A stretch of 36,278 bases of DNA from IMG/VR virus record IMGVR_UViG_3300044640_000918, positions 1 through 36,278 of that record, one strand, 5' to 3'. Below, piece after piece: positions 1 through 8,699 of the stretch; the first letter of the stretch is position 1; every line of letters begins with the position of its first letter. Source of the DNA: a virus. A program made the position numbers and the translations under genes. Under the pieces are notes generated by a model, which searched no databases, had not been told where the DNA came from, and was given only the letters and a program-made list of their open reading frames with translations.

Positions 1-20
1 CAAACAAGGGGGAAGTAATT

Positions 21-203
21 ATGAGATACTTAATTTTTTTAAACGTCATAATTTTTACAGTATTACTAACGGCTAAGGTCTGTATAAAGCAGGTGGATTT
101 AGAGTTCTTATACTTCACTGTGTTCCTATTCTTAAGCATAATAGCAACAGTAGTCAACTTAATGGACATAGAAATAAAGGAATTGAAAGATGAATCAAGA
201 TGA
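21..203 (+). CDS. Small two-helix membrane protein, unknown function
   Basis: A 60-residue protein with two hydrophobic stretches (about residues 3-18 and 28-47) separated by a short polar loop (KVCIKQVDLE) and ending in a charged tail (IEIKELKDESR). It is probably an inner-membrane protein. A strong Shine-Dalgarno run (AAGGGGGAAG, bases 6-15) precedes the ATG. It overlaps the next gene by 14 bases in another frame. It lies at the head of the visible early block, where phages often keep small host-takeover proteins, but nothing in the sequence gives a function. Confidence 0.6.
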   Translation: MRYLIFLNVIIFTVLLTAKVCIKQVDLEFLYFTVFLFLSIIATVVNLMDIEIKELKDESR

Positions 204-879
204 ATTGGAAAAGAAGTGGCGAGAAGAGTTTGCTCGTTATGAAATAGAGTTAATGAATGGTGGATATGTCAATGAAGAAATGATTTACATTGCCGCCTGC
301 AAAGCTCGTCAAAAAGAGATTAACGATTTAAAAGACTATTTGAGTATAAAAGAAAACTGCCATCAAGAAAAACTCAAAGAAATGGATGAGGATTTCAATA
401 AGTATAGGACGATAACAAAGAAAGAGATTGAAAAGAGAGATGAGTTACTTGAGTTTTGTTTGCCTTTTATGGAATACATTCATGCTAGATTGCCCGAGGG
501 AAGTGAGGCTTTAAAGAAGTATAATGACTGGCTCAAAGAATATGGAGAATTAAAAAATGGAACAAAGCGAGTGGATATTTACCTCTATTTCAATAATATT
601 TTGGTTGGGCGTTATGTGTGGGGTATACAGATGAATCGAAGTGAATTGGAAAAGATAAAGTTAAAAGCATGGAAAAGTTTTTTGAAATCTCAAAACTGTC
701 CTGAAGATGATGACTCCCCCCATACTGACGAATTTACATTTGGCTTCAACGCAGGAGTCGAGGCACTTCAAAAAGAACTCGATGAGGCGGTGGAGTTACT
801 TCAAAAATATTGGGACGATGATAACGTAGCAAAACAAGCAGGTCATGGTGATTTTCTAGCAAAAGTAAAGAGGGGTTGA
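190..879 (+). CDS. Unknown acidic coiled-coil protein with internal duplication
   Basis: A 229-residue, strongly charged, helical protein that I do not recognise. Two modules share a pattern: residues 1-45 open MNQDELEK and contain an A-C-KA-QKEI helix, and residues 148-200 open MNRSELEK and contain FGFNAGVEALQKEL. Between them is a coiled coil (about 45-75) and a short globular stretch (KRVDIYLYFNNILVGRYVW). The second module starts with an in-frame ATG at 631 preceded by a G-rich run (GGGG, 620-623), so it could be made as a separate 82-residue protein. The arrangement looks like fusion of two tandem copies of a small phage gene. The annotated start overlaps the upstream gene by 14 bases. 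Confidence 0.65.
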   Translation: MNQDELEKKWREEFARYEIELMNGGYVNEEMIYIAACKARQKEINDLKDYLSIKENCHQEKLKEMDEDFNKYRTITKKEIEKRDELLEFCLPFMEYIHARLPEGSEALKKYNDWLKEYGELKNGTKRVDIYLYFNNILVGRYVWGIQMNRSELEKIKLKAWKSFLKSQNCPEDDDSPHTDEFTFGFNAGVEALQKELDEAVELLQKYWDDDNVAKQAGHGDFLAKVKRG

Positions 880-880
880 G

Positions 881-1129
881 ATGAAGAAAAGAATACACAT
901 TAACCAACATAGAATAAGAAGTAATAGTAAAGAGGACAGTGACAAGCTACCTGTTATTAGTATTAAGAGAGGTAAAGATATTCATTATGCTGACAGTGTA
1001 GTTGTGTTAGGTGAAAGCAAGGTAGTATATAACCCTGACAAACCACTGTCATGTGGTGCTAGGGTATGGATTGAAACAGAAGCAGAGTTAAGAGTTCAGT
1101 ATAACAGTGAAGAATACACACTACTATAG
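881..1129 (+). CDS. Conserved small phage protein (KRIHINQH / PLSCGARVWIET type)
   Basis: An 82-residue protein. The opening KKRIHINQH, the middle segment PVISIKRGKDIHYADSV and the motif KPLSCGARVWIETEAE match, from memory, a small protein family found in many phages and prophages with no assigned function. The shape is mostly beta, with no membrane segment. It starts one base after the stop of the coiled-coil gene, with the ribosome site (AAAGAGG) inside the end of that gene, so the two are probably co-translated. It belongs to the early plus-strand operon. Confidence 0.7.
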   Translation: MKKRIHINQHRIRSNSKEDSDKLPVISIKRGKDIHYADSVVVLGESKVVYNPDKPLSCGARVWIETEAELRVQYNSEEYTLL

Positions 1130-1137
1130 GAGGAACA

Positions 1138-1308
1138 ATGAACCAAGTAATCATAGATAGAATAGCTGAGGTATCGGAAACAAGATCACGCTTTCACCAA
1201 TTAAAGAAGCGTGTATCTGATTGGAAGTTTGTTATCTTGGTAACAGTATTAACATTCACTCTCAAGGTGGGAGCAGAACAATTGGCTATGCTATTCATTA
1301 GGAGATAG
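1138..1308 (+). CDS. Small single-span membrane protein (56 aa)
   Basis: A 56-residue reading frame beginning MNQVIIDRIAEVSETR and ending AMLFIRR. The N-terminal half is a charged amphipathic helix (to about residue 29). Residues about 30-45 (FKVILVTVLTFTL type) form one hydrophobic span. A near-ideal ribosome site, AGGAGG, lies 4 bases before the ATG and overlaps the stop of the previous gene. Its last codons (AGGAGA) supply the ribosome site for the next gene at 1312. This tight embedding on both sides is the best evidence that it is real. The role is unknown; an early membrane-associated host-interaction protein is possible. Confidence 0.6.
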   Translation: MNQVIIDRIAEVSETRSRFHQLKKRVSDWKFVILVTVLTFTLKVGAEQLAMLFIRR

Positions 1309-1311
1309 GCA

Positions 1312-1578
1312 ATGAGCAAAGAAAAACACATACGATTACACGTGACACTTAACTTAGATGACATTTGTTATGACATCACAACTAGAAAAGCACAAGAGGT
1401 AGTACAATACTTGATTGATAAGTATTACCTTAAAGATACTAAACTTATAACAAGTAAGCGTAGCATAATAATCCGTTTATCCGATGAGGAGCATGACAAA
1501 CTACTTGGAATTGCAGAGTCTAATAACATTTCAATTAATAAATTATTGAAAGAAGGATTGAAAGAACTTAGTATTTAG
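1312..1578 (+). CDS. Possible ribbon-helix-helix DNA-binding protein
   Basis: An 88-residue protein. Residues about 50-86 read as a strand (SIIIRLSDEE), a helix (HDKLLGIAESNNI), a turn, and a second helix (SINKLLKEGLKEL). This is the order and size of the Arc/CopG ribbon-helix-helix fold, which binds DNA as a dimer through the strand. The N-terminal half (HIRLHVTLNLDDICYDITTRKAQ) is unlike a known domain. It lies just before the primase-helicase, so it could regulate the early block. The ribosome site AGGAG sits 7 bases upstream inside the end of the 56-residue gene. The call rests on pattern only. Confidence 0.5.
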   Translation: MSKEKHIRLHVTLNLDDICYDITTRKAQEVVQYLIDKYYLKDTKLITSKRSIIIRLSDEEHDKLLGIAESNNISINKLLKEGLKELSI

Positions 1579-1606
1579 TTTCACCCCTTAACAAAACGAG
1601 AGAATC

Positions 1607-3961
1607 ATGTCTGAGAAATACATTCAAATTATCGGATACCGTAAAGGTACTGATAAGAAAAGTGGCAAGCAGTATGTTTGGCAAAAACATTTTGACCACA
1701 TCAAGGTAACGTCTGTTATTAAATTGTTTGAACACCTCGACGCTATCGTTGAGGCAATACCCGAGAGTGAAAGATACGATGTCCATTACACCAATGCGAA
1801 CTGCGTACCTGTTAAGGCAGATAAGACTGTGCCTCTTAGGTTGTTTGCATATCAAGAGATGATACCTATTGACCTTGATGGTATTGATCTTGATAGGAAA
1901 GATGAGTACATCAACATAGTCCTTAAGACATTTCGAGTTGATAGGAATAAGACAGGTATCTTTTGCTCAGGTCATGGGTTGCATTTAGTAATAGCACTGA
2001 CACAAGAAATTGAAACAGGATCTGAGTTAAATAGATTGCAGAAATTTTACACTGCTATTTGTGGAAAGATAAACGTCGCTATCTTTGAGGCAGGTTTAAC
2101 TGGACACGCTGACCCTATCAGGCTAGCTGAATCGGCTACACTTAGACTACCTAATACACTGAACATGAAAGACCCTGAGAACCCAGTTAAATCATACGTG
2201 ATACAAGGGAACGTGGAACCACAACCAGTGTACCTTGATAAGTTGATTGACATAACAGAAGAGAAAGAAGTTGAAGCCGTTGTATCTCTAAGGGCAGTGG
2301 ATACCAAGGCAGTATTAGGTGGGTGTAAGTTCCTTAAGTATGCACTCGAAGAACCTGAGTCAGTAACAGAACCACAGTGGTATGCAATGATAGGTACACT
2401 GAGTTTTATACCTGAGATAGGAGATACTCTTTGCCATACGTACAGTGAGAAGCACCCTGATTATAGCTTTGAAGAAACAGAAACCAAAGTTACACAAGCC
2501 AAGTCACTAGGTAAACCTAGAACTTGTAGCTCTATCAATCAGGTGTATCCATCATGTGTCGAGTGTCCTTACTTTAATAAGGTCAAGACACCGCTATCAA
2601 TTAAAGGTGATGACTTCATTGCTACTGAAGCAACAGGATTCCACACGCTGATAACAGATAACGGAGTAGTGAAACACGTACCATGTTACTCTGACCTGCT
2701 GAAATTTTTTACCAAGCAGTACACCTATGCAGTTGACAAGACAACGAGAGAGGTAAGGATATTCAATGGTAAGTATTGGACTGAGTACACAGACGCAGAG
2801 GTAGATAACTTTGCCACTAGAAACTTTGACCCTATACCAAAGAACCAACAGCGATCAGAGTTCAGAGGATTACTACTCTCTACTAACGTGGTTGATAGTT
2901 CATTCTTCCAATCTAATAGCAGTGGTCATGTTAACTTTAACAATGGTGTATTGAGGATAGTAGACAGGGTACTACTACCACACTCAGCAGAGTATGGATT
3001 TATTTATGTATTACCTTACGACTACAATCCCCACGCTACCTGTCCTGAGTTTGATAAGCTACTGGACAACGTAACTCTGAAAGATAAGGATATGCAGAAC
3101 CTATTACTAGAGTTCATTGGTTACGCTATCAGTGGAAGGAGTGCTTCATTCGGAAGTAAGGCACTGATACTAACAGGTAGAGGAAGTAATGGTAAGTCTA
3201 CATTCCTTAACGTAATTAAAATGCTAGTAGGTAAGAGCTGTTACTCAGCAGTATCACTCACTGATATGTCGAACCCTAACTTCAGGTACTCGATGGTGGG
3301 TAAACTGTTTAACATTTGTGAGGAAGAGGAAGACGATGCCTTGAGAAATGGAACTGCCATGTTTAAATCTATCACCACTGGTGCAGATGTAATGGTAAAG
3401 AAACTATACACTGACGTAGCACCAATGAGAATAGATACTAAGATCATATTAAGTTGTAACGAGTTACCATCAAGCAAGGAAAATACTTACGCTATCTATA
3501 GGCGTATGCTTATCGTCCCATTCAAGGCGAGGTTTGATAAGTCTACTGGATTAGATAAGAACATAGAGCAAAGAGTTGAGAAAGAAATGAGTGGTGTTTA
3601 TAACAAGGTACTCGACGCTCTCGATAGATTGATAAAGAACAATGGTATCTTTACTGAATCAGAGCAAGCAAGCAAGGCACTAGATGAGTACAAGTATAGT
3701 AACTCATACTACAACCAGTTCGCTGAGGCTAACCTTGCAGTGGGTACTAAGAATGATTACGTATCATCAGATGAATTGGTTGGTATGTTTAATGCTTGGG
3801 CACACATGAATAACATTAAGATGTCACCGACAAGTCATAGATTAATAAAAGAGTTGAGAGCAATTGGAGCATTACCAGACGAAGCAGTAGTTAAGAGAAC
3901 AGGGAACGGAGTTAAAAGAGTATTTGAGAATGTAAAGAAGTTAAACATAGGAGCGTTCTAG
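1607..3961 (+). CDS. Primase-helicase: AEP-type primase fused to SF3 (D5-like) helicase
   Basis: A 784-residue replication protein expected to lay RNA or DNA primers and unwind the template. The N-terminal part looks like an archaeo-eukaryotic primase: acidic pair PIDLDGIDLD (D89, D91), SGHGLH (121-126) and ADPIRLAESATLRLPNTLN (168-186). A middle PriCT-like segment (about 240-325) ends with cysteines C307, C317 and C320 that could bind zinc. The C-terminal part is a phage/plasmid D5-type SF3 helicase: Walker A GRGSNGKS (524-531), Walker B-like LFNICEEEE (568-575) and the sensor motif IILSCNELP (613-621), followed by an arginine-rich finger region (YRRMLIVPFKARF). The next helicase gene starts one base after its stop. 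Size and domain order fit the family. Confidence 0.9.
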   Translation: MSEKYIQIIGYRKGTDKKSGKQYVWQKHFDHIKVTSVIKLFEHLDAIVEAIPESERYDVHYTNANCVPVKADKTVPLRLFAYQEMIPIDLDGIDLDRKDEYINIVLKTFRVDRNKTGIFCSGHGLHLVIALTQEIETGSELNRLQKFYTAICGKINVAIFEAGLTGHADPIRLAESATLRLPNTLNMKDPENPVKSYVIQGNVEPQPVYLDKLIDITEEKEVEAVVSLRAVDTKAVLGGCKFLKYALEEPESVTEPQWYAMIGTLSFIPEIGDTLCHTYSEKHPDYSFEETETKVTQAKSLGKPRTCSSINQVYPSCVECPYFNKVKTPLSIKGDDFIATEATGFHTLITDNGVVKHVPCYSDLLKFFTKQYTYAVDKTTREVRIFNGKYWTEYTDAEVDNFATRNFDPIPKNQQRSEFRGLLLSTNVVDSSFFQSNSSGHVNFNNGVLRIVDRVLLPHSAEYGFIYVLPYDYNPHATCPEFDKLLDNVTLKDKDMQNLLLEFIGYAISGRSASFGSKALILTGRGSNGKSTFLNVIKMLVGKSCYSAVSLTDMSNPNFRYSMVGKLFNICEEEEDDALRNGTAMFKSITTGADVMVKKLYTDVAPMRIDTKIILSCNELPSSKENTYAIYRRMLIVPFKARFDKSTGLDKNIEQRVEKEMSGVYNKVLDALDRLIKNNGIFTESEQASKALDEYKYSNSYYNQFAEANLAVGTKNDYVSSDELVGMFNAWAHMNNIKMSPTSHRLIKELRAIGALPDEAVVKRTGNGVKRVFENVKKLNIGAF

Positions 3962-3962
3962 T

Positions 3963-5429
3963 ATGCAATGGGATTGGTTAACGAATGGTTTAAAGAGGAC
4001 ACCATACAAGCATCAGTTGGATGCGGTTGAGTTCTTCGATAGTATGAAAGATGGTAACTTATTCTTTGAGATGGGTACAGGTAAGACAGGTACTGCGATC
4101 ATGGTGTATAGGAACTGGTGCAGGAGAGAGGCACGATTACTTAGGTGCTTGGTAGTAGCACCATCAGTTGTACTACACAATTGGAAAGATGAATTTGATT
4201 TCTTCTCCAAGATTTCTAAGGATATTATTTTCCCACTGGCTAAGGGTACAGGTAAAGATAAAGCTGAGTTCATGTACACCAAGGTCATACCTAACATAGA
4301 GGGTGCGATAGTTGTCACCAATTACGAGGCACTGTTAAACAAAGATTTGTTTACTGCAATTGAGAGATGGAATCCAGAGGTAATCATATTCGATGAGGTT
4401 CACTACGTTAAGAACAGTAAAGCAAAGAGAAGTAAACTGTGTATCAGGTTGGCAGAGACTAGCTTATACAGACTAGGCTTGACAGGTACACCGATCTTAA
4501 AGAACACAGCAGATGTCTATGGTATATTTAGAGTGGTTGATTTAGGTAAGACGTTTGGTACTAATGAGTACACATTCCAAAGTAAATATCTCATAGATAA
4601 GAACGCAAGGAATCCACACGTATCATTCCCATCATGGGTTGATAACCCTAAGACATACCCTGAGGTACAAGAAAAGATTTATCGCAAGTCACTTAGAAAA
4701 TTAAAGTCCGAGTGTCTTGATCTACCTGATCTAATCAAGGTGGTAAGGTATGCAGATTGGGGTACTAAACAGAAGTCAAGTTATCAAGCACTCAAGAAAG
4801 ATTTCCTTGCGTTCATCGAGAGCAAGAGATCAGATGGTGTACCTGATACAGTGACAGCCAACCTAGCTATCGTAAAAGGTTTACGCCTACTGCAAATTGC
4901 AAGTGGGTTTGTTATGACTGATGACAACAACATACATGAGTTCGAGGAAGTTCCAAGACTTAGGTTGGTTGAAGAACTACTGGAAGAAATTGTTTTACAG
5001 TCAGAACAGAAGTGTATATTATGGTGTGTATTCAAACACAATTATAAAATGCTTAGTAAGGTATGTACTCAACTAGGTATTAAACACGTCTTCATAACAG
5101 GGGAACAGACTACTGCCGAGAAAAGAAATTCAGAGCTTGCATTTCAAAATGATCCTACTGTCAAGGTAGTCATTGCGAATACATCAGCAGGTGGAGTAGG
5201 TATTAACTTAACTGCGGCATCACACTCCATAGTGTACAGTCGTGGGTTTAACCTAGCCCATCACCTGCAATCAGAAGCACGTAACCATAGAGGTGGGTCT
5301 GAAGTACATGACAAGATAGTTAAGATAGACATAGCGATTAAAGATTCAATAGACGAAGCGGTAATGCAGGCACTAAGTAACAAGCATCAGATCAGTACAG
5401 ACGTACTGGATATATTGAGGGAGGAATAA
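3963..5429 (+). CDS. SNF2-type superfamily 2 helicase/ATPase
   Basis: A 488-residue SF2 ATPase. It shows a Q-like KHQLDAV, Walker A MGTGKT (37-42), motif Ia CLVVAPS, motif Ib VVTNYEAL, motif II DEVH (144-147), motif III LTGTPILKN (173-181), motif V SAGGVGINLTAA and motif VI QSEARNHRGG (about 436-445). The DEVH box and the QxxxRxHR pattern place it with SNF2/DEAD-like translocases carried by many phages between primase and polymerase. It probably remodels DNA during replication or recombination; no extra chromatin or nuclease domain is present. The next gene's ATG shares its stop (TAATG), which suggests translational coupling. Confidence 0.88.
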   Translation: MQWDWLTNGLKRTPYKHQLDAVEFFDSMKDGNLFFEMGTGKTGTAIMVYRNWCRREARLLRCLVVAPSVVLHNWKDEFDFFSKISKDIIFPLAKGTGKDKAEFMYTKVIPNIEGAIVVTNYEALLNKDLFTAIERWNPEVIIFDEVHYVKNSKAKRSKLCIRLAETSLYRLGLTGTPILKNTADVYGIFRVVDLGKTFGTNEYTFQSKYLIDKNARNPHVSFPSWVDNPKTYPEVQEKIYRKSLRKLKSECLDLPDLIKVVRYADWGTKQKSSYQALKKDFLAFIESKRSDGVPDTVTANLAIVKGLRLLQIASGFVMTDDNNIHEFEEVPRLRLVEELLEEIVLQSEQKCILWCVFKHNYKMLSKVCTQLGIKHVFITGEQTTAEKRNSELAFQNDPTVKVVIANTSAGGVGINLTAASHSIVYSRGFNLAHHLQSEARNHRGGSEVHDKIVKIDIAIKDSIDEAVMQALSNKHQISTDVLDILREE

Positions 5430-5893
5430 TGGAAACAGGTTTTGAGTTAGAACAGGTTAGAGAAGTAACGACACAGGAATTAGATGAGGCAGTAACAGCA
5501 TTAGCACAGGCAAGGAAACTGTACCAAGAAGCTAGTGCTATTAGCGATGACAGGCACGCAGAGGTGAAGAAGTTAGAGGGTAAGTTAATTGAACTACTTA
5601 CTTACGCTAACAAAACATCGTACATTGTGGACAAGGTAGCACAAGTAACAGTGGTATCTAAGGCACAGGTAACAACACCAAAAACTTTAGACCAGAAGAA
5701 AGAGTTCTTTGAATGGTTGAGACAGAAGTATGGTGATGACGGATTACTGGCATATCAAACCATTAACAGCAATACACTAAACAGTTTGTATAATGCAGAG
5801 ATGGCTAAGGCACTAGAGAAAGGTGAAGAGTTTACAGTTAAAGGGCTAGACTTACCAATGGTGGTAAGATCATTACAAGTTAGGAGTAGATAA
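5429..5893 (+). CDS. Conserved phage protein of unknown function in replication block
   Basis: A 154-residue soluble protein. Residues about 15-65 form a long charged helix (ELDEAVTALAQARKLYQ onward), followed by a small domain with KKEFFEWLRQKYGDDGLLAYQTINSNTLNSLYNAE type sequence. The tail (GLDLPMVVRSLQVR) resembles, from memory, phage proteins next to the putative ssDNA-binding gene in similar clusters, none with an assigned activity. It overlaps its neighbours on both sides by one base (TAATG), so it is co-translated with the SNF2 helicase and the 48-residue gene. A replication accessory role is likely from position only. Confidence 0.65.
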   Translation: METGFELEQVREVTTQELDEAVTALAQARKLYQEASAISDDRHAEVKKLEGKLIELLTYANKTSYIVDKVAQVTVVSKAQVTTPKTLDQKKEFFEWLRQKYGDDGLLAYQTINSNTLNSLYNAEMAKALEKGEEFTVKGLDLPMVVRSLQVRSR

Positions 5894-6039
5894 TGGAAGA
5901 GTTAAAGAGAAAGTTGCAAGAGATTAAAACACTTTGCGATGACAGAATGGATGCTATCACAGCAGACGGAAATGTTTTGGCAGATGTATTTAAAGCAGTG
6001 GAAAGTATTTTAGAATCAATGGACAAAAAAACTAAGTAA
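5893..6039 (+). CDS. Small helical protein (48 aa)
   Basis: A 48-residue charged helical protein (MEELKRKLQEIKTLCDD onward, ending MDKKTK). The start overlaps the previous stop as TAATG, and a ribosome site TAGGAG lies 6 bases upstream inside the previous gene. No membrane segment and no known motif are visible. The coupling and the gap-free fit between two real genes support it. Confidence 0.55.
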   Translation: MEELKRKLQEIKTLCDDRMDAITADGNVLADVFKAVESILESMDKKTK

Positions 6040-6054
6040 TCAATTGGAGAATTT

Positions 6055-6774
6055 ATGAGTAAGAAAAACGAAGTAGCAGTACAAGAAACAAAAGAAGTAG
6101 TGGCACAAGATGTAGTTAACATGAATGAGTGGGGTGATGTAGTAGTTGAATCGAAAGATTTAATTCTCCCAAAGATTCTATTACAACAAGCAATGAGCGC
6201 ATCGGTTAAGGCAAGAACAGCTAACGATGGTGACTACTTAAACACATTAACAGATCAGGTTTGTTCAGACGCTAAGGGTGAAGTCAACGTACTCCCATTC
6301 TTTTGCAGACAATCGTACACCATTGAGAAATGGAATGGTAAGAAGTTTGAGTTCTTTAAATCAGAGCCGTACATTGGGGAACAGAAACCTTTTGAAGAGG
6401 AAGTAGGTGGTGTGAGATATAGAAACATGCACCTCTATGAGTTCTTCTGTTTACTTGAAGAGGGTGGGCTACCTGCCATTGTACCATTCAAGTCAACGTC
6501 ACATAGAACAGGTAAGAAGTTATTTAATATCATGTACCTTCAGAATCCACAGCAAGGTAAGACACCTGCACATAACTGGATTACGTTAGGTAGAAGCGAG
6601 GACAGTAAGGACGGTGACAAATATTTCGTAATGGAAATGTCACTAGGTAGACAGTCAACTACTGCTGAACTTGAAGAGTGCAAGACATGGATTAAAACAA
6701 TCAAGACTACTGAGTTCAAGATTGCAGAAGAGAAGCCTGCGACACAGGCACCTGTTACTGAAACGAGGTTTTAA
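6055..6774 (+). CDS. Putative ssDNA-binding-type phage replication protein
   Basis: A 239-residue soluble protein. The segment ILPKILLQQAMSASVKARTAN (about 36-56), a beta-rich core (about 80-190) and a disordered, partly acidic C-terminus ending in phenylalanine (EEKPATQAPVTETRF) are seen. Proteins of this look occur immediately before family A polymerases in phages. Position, beta content and the flexible tail suggest an OB-fold ssDNA-binding role, but I cannot see a diagnostic motif. A recombination mediator is another possibility. Ribosome site TTGGAGAATTT precedes the ATG, and the polymerase ATG overlaps its stop (TAATG). Confidence 0.45.
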   Translation: MSKKNEVAVQETKEVVAQDVVNMNEWGDVVVESKDLILPKILLQQAMSASVKARTANDGDYLNTLTDQVCSDAKGEVNVLPFFCRQSYTIEKWNGKKFEFFKSEPYIGEQKPFEEEVGGVRYRNMHLYEFFCLLEEGGLPAIVPFKSTSHRTGKKLFNIMYLQNPQQGKTPAHNWITLGRSEDSKDGDKYFVMEMSLGRQSTTAELEECKTWIKTIKTTEFKIAEEKPATQAPVTETRF

Positions 6775-8699
6775 TGTCTAGGGTTATAGTAACCCATGAC
6801 AACAAAGCGGAGGCACTAAGCTGTCTCCGCTCTATTACACGTGGGGTAATAGCACTGGATACAGAGACCTATGGTCTGAAGTATGAGGACAAAGCATTTG
6901 CTTTACAGCTCGCAGTTCAGAATGGTGATAGCTTTTATTTTAACTTCCATGAATATCCATTAGAACAAAATGCACCAGTGTTAGATAGGTCTGTGTTCGC
7001 TGAACTACATGACCTATGGAGAAGACCAGACATCAGGTGGGTAATGGCTAATGCCAAGTTTGATATGAGAAGGATTGCAATTGAAGGCACGTATTTGAAC
7101 GGGGAAATATATGACGTGCTACTTATGGAACGGATTCGTTACAATCGTTACTACAGTTACAGTCTTGATTCTAGCCTTAAGCGTATTGGCTTGGCTAAGA
7201 ATGATAAGGTTTCATTATGGATCAAGGACAATAAAGCATACACCACATACCATGTTGAGGGTAAGAAGACTAAAGAGAAAGACCTTCATTACGACAGGGT
7301 TCCTTTTGATCTTATGGTTGAGTACGGTTTCGATGACGTCGAAGATACTCTCAAGTTATACGAAGACCAAGTTAAATACTTCACACTACCAGAGAACCTT
7401 GAACAGGTAGACTTGGTTCACTCTAACATAGAGTTAGTTAAGACTACGTTTGCAATGGAGAGTAGAGGGATACAGTTAGACTTAGACTACTGCAAGCGTA
7501 TGCTTGAGGTGGAACAGCAGGGTATTCGATCAGCTTCAGAAGCTATCGAACGTATGACATCAGATAAATATAAGGCAAGTCCTAAATGGTTAGCGGAGGT
7601 ATTAAATGCTCAAGGAATTACACTGGAAATTAGCGACAAGGGGAATCCTATTCTTGATAAGGACGCACTCAAAGGTATACCAAATGCGGTTGCCCATTAT
7701 GTTTTGGAGATGCGCGATCACGAGAAGAGAGCTAGTACGTACCAAACCCTTCTTAGGTATTGCGATAGACATGGGGTACTACATACAAACTATCGACTCA
7801 ATGGAACTGACACTCTCCGATTCAGTAGTGACACTCCAAATTTACAGAACATCGAGGCGTGTGAAAAAGACAATCTATCCACAGTACGTACAGCCTTTAA
7901 ACCCAGAGAGGGTTCGTTCTTTGTATCCATAGATTACAGAGCTATGGAGTACAGGTTAGTAGCTGATATAGCAGGTGAGCTTGGTTGGATTGAAGCTATC
8001 TTAAACGGAGCAGACCCACACCAATGGGTTGCTGACTTGATGGGAACTGATCGTAAAGCTGCAAAGACTTTGAACTTCATGCTCCTCTATGGTGGTGGAC
8101 TAGCCAAGCTAGCAAGCTCACTGTACCCATGCCTTACTGGTGAGGACGTGCTTCATGCTATCTGTATGGTTCATATCTACAAAAGCAAGAGGGACTTAGC
8201 TAAGTACACAGGTATGATCTCGCACTTAAGCACTGATACAATAGCACATGAGATAGAGCAGTTGACCAAGGCAGATAGACTTAAGAAACAATACTTCGAT
8301 GCCCTTCCAAAGGTGGGAGCTTTCACCAAGAAAGTAATGGAAGTGGGTGTGCAACGAGGGTATGTTAAGAACGCCTTTGGTATGAGGTACTTTGTTGATG
8401 ATGCTAGGTTCGCATACAAGTTACCCAATCACTTGATCCAAGGTACAGGTGGCTGTGTAATCAGAGATGCTATGAATAGAATTGAATACGCCAATGAAAT
8501 GCGTGGCTCTAATCTACTGTTACAAATTCACGATGAACTTTTATTCGAGTGTAAGTATGGGGAAGAGGACTTGATTAACGAGTGGCGCAGGATAATGGAA
8601 GAGACATACAAACCATTGAACGGAATGAAACTAGAATGTGACGTAGAGTATTCTACCCACAGTTGGAATGCAAATACTTATAAGAAGTGGGAGGGGTAA
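6774..8699 (+). CDS. polA: Family A DNA polymerase with 3'-5' exonuclease
   Basis: A 641-residue replicative polymerase. The proofreading domain has Exo I DTE (29-31), Exo II NAKFD (93-97) and Exo III YGFDD (184-188). The polymerase domain has the T/R motif DTLRFSSDTPNLQNIE (346-361), motif A SIDYRAMEYRL (385-395, catalytic D387), motif B R427-K431-F435-Y439 in DRKAAKTLNFMLLYGG, and motif C QIHDELLFE (584-592, catalytic D587). There is no 5'-3' nuclease domain. F435 aligns with F762 of E. coli Pol I. The length is shorter than T7 gp5, and the 30-odd residues after motif B (TGEDVLHAICMVHIYKSKR) look like an insertion. It is coupled by TAATG to both neighbours. Confidence 0.95.
   Translation: MSRVIVTHDNKAEALSCLRSITRGVIALDTETYGLKYEDKAFALQLAVQNGDSFYFNFHEYPLEQNAPVLDRSVFAELHDLWRRPDIRWVMANAKFDMRRIAIEGTYLNGEIYDVLLMERIRYNRYYSYSLDSSLKRIGLAKNDKVSLWIKDNKAYTTYHVEGKKTKEKDLHYDRVPFDLMVEYGFDDVEDTLKLYEDQVKYFTLPENLEQVDLVHSNIELVKTTFAMESRGIQLDLDYCKRMLEVEQQGIRSASEAIERMTSDKYKASPKWLAEVLNAQGITLEISDKGNPILDKDALKGIPNAVAHYVLEMRDHEKRASTYQTLLRYCDRHGVLHTNYRLNGTDTLRFSSDTPNLQNIEACEKDNLSTVRTAFKPREGSFFVSIDYRAMEYRLVADIAGELGWIEAILNGADPHQWVADLMGTDRKAAKTLNFMLLYGGGLAKLASSLYPCLTGEDVLHAICMVHIYKSKRDLAKYTGMISHLSTDTIAHEIEQLTKADRLKKQYFDALPKVGAFTKKVMEVGVQRGYVKNAFGMRYFVDDARFAYKLPNHLIQGTGGCVIRDAMNRIEYANEMRGSNLLLQIHDELLFECKYGEEDLINEWRRIMEETYKPLNGMKLECDVEYSTHSWNANTYKKWEG

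Noticed and set aside
7111-7932. Open frames of 99 and 108 codons within the polymerase gene
   Set aside because: They are other-frame shadows of a gene with all polymerase motifs; composition is unnatural.
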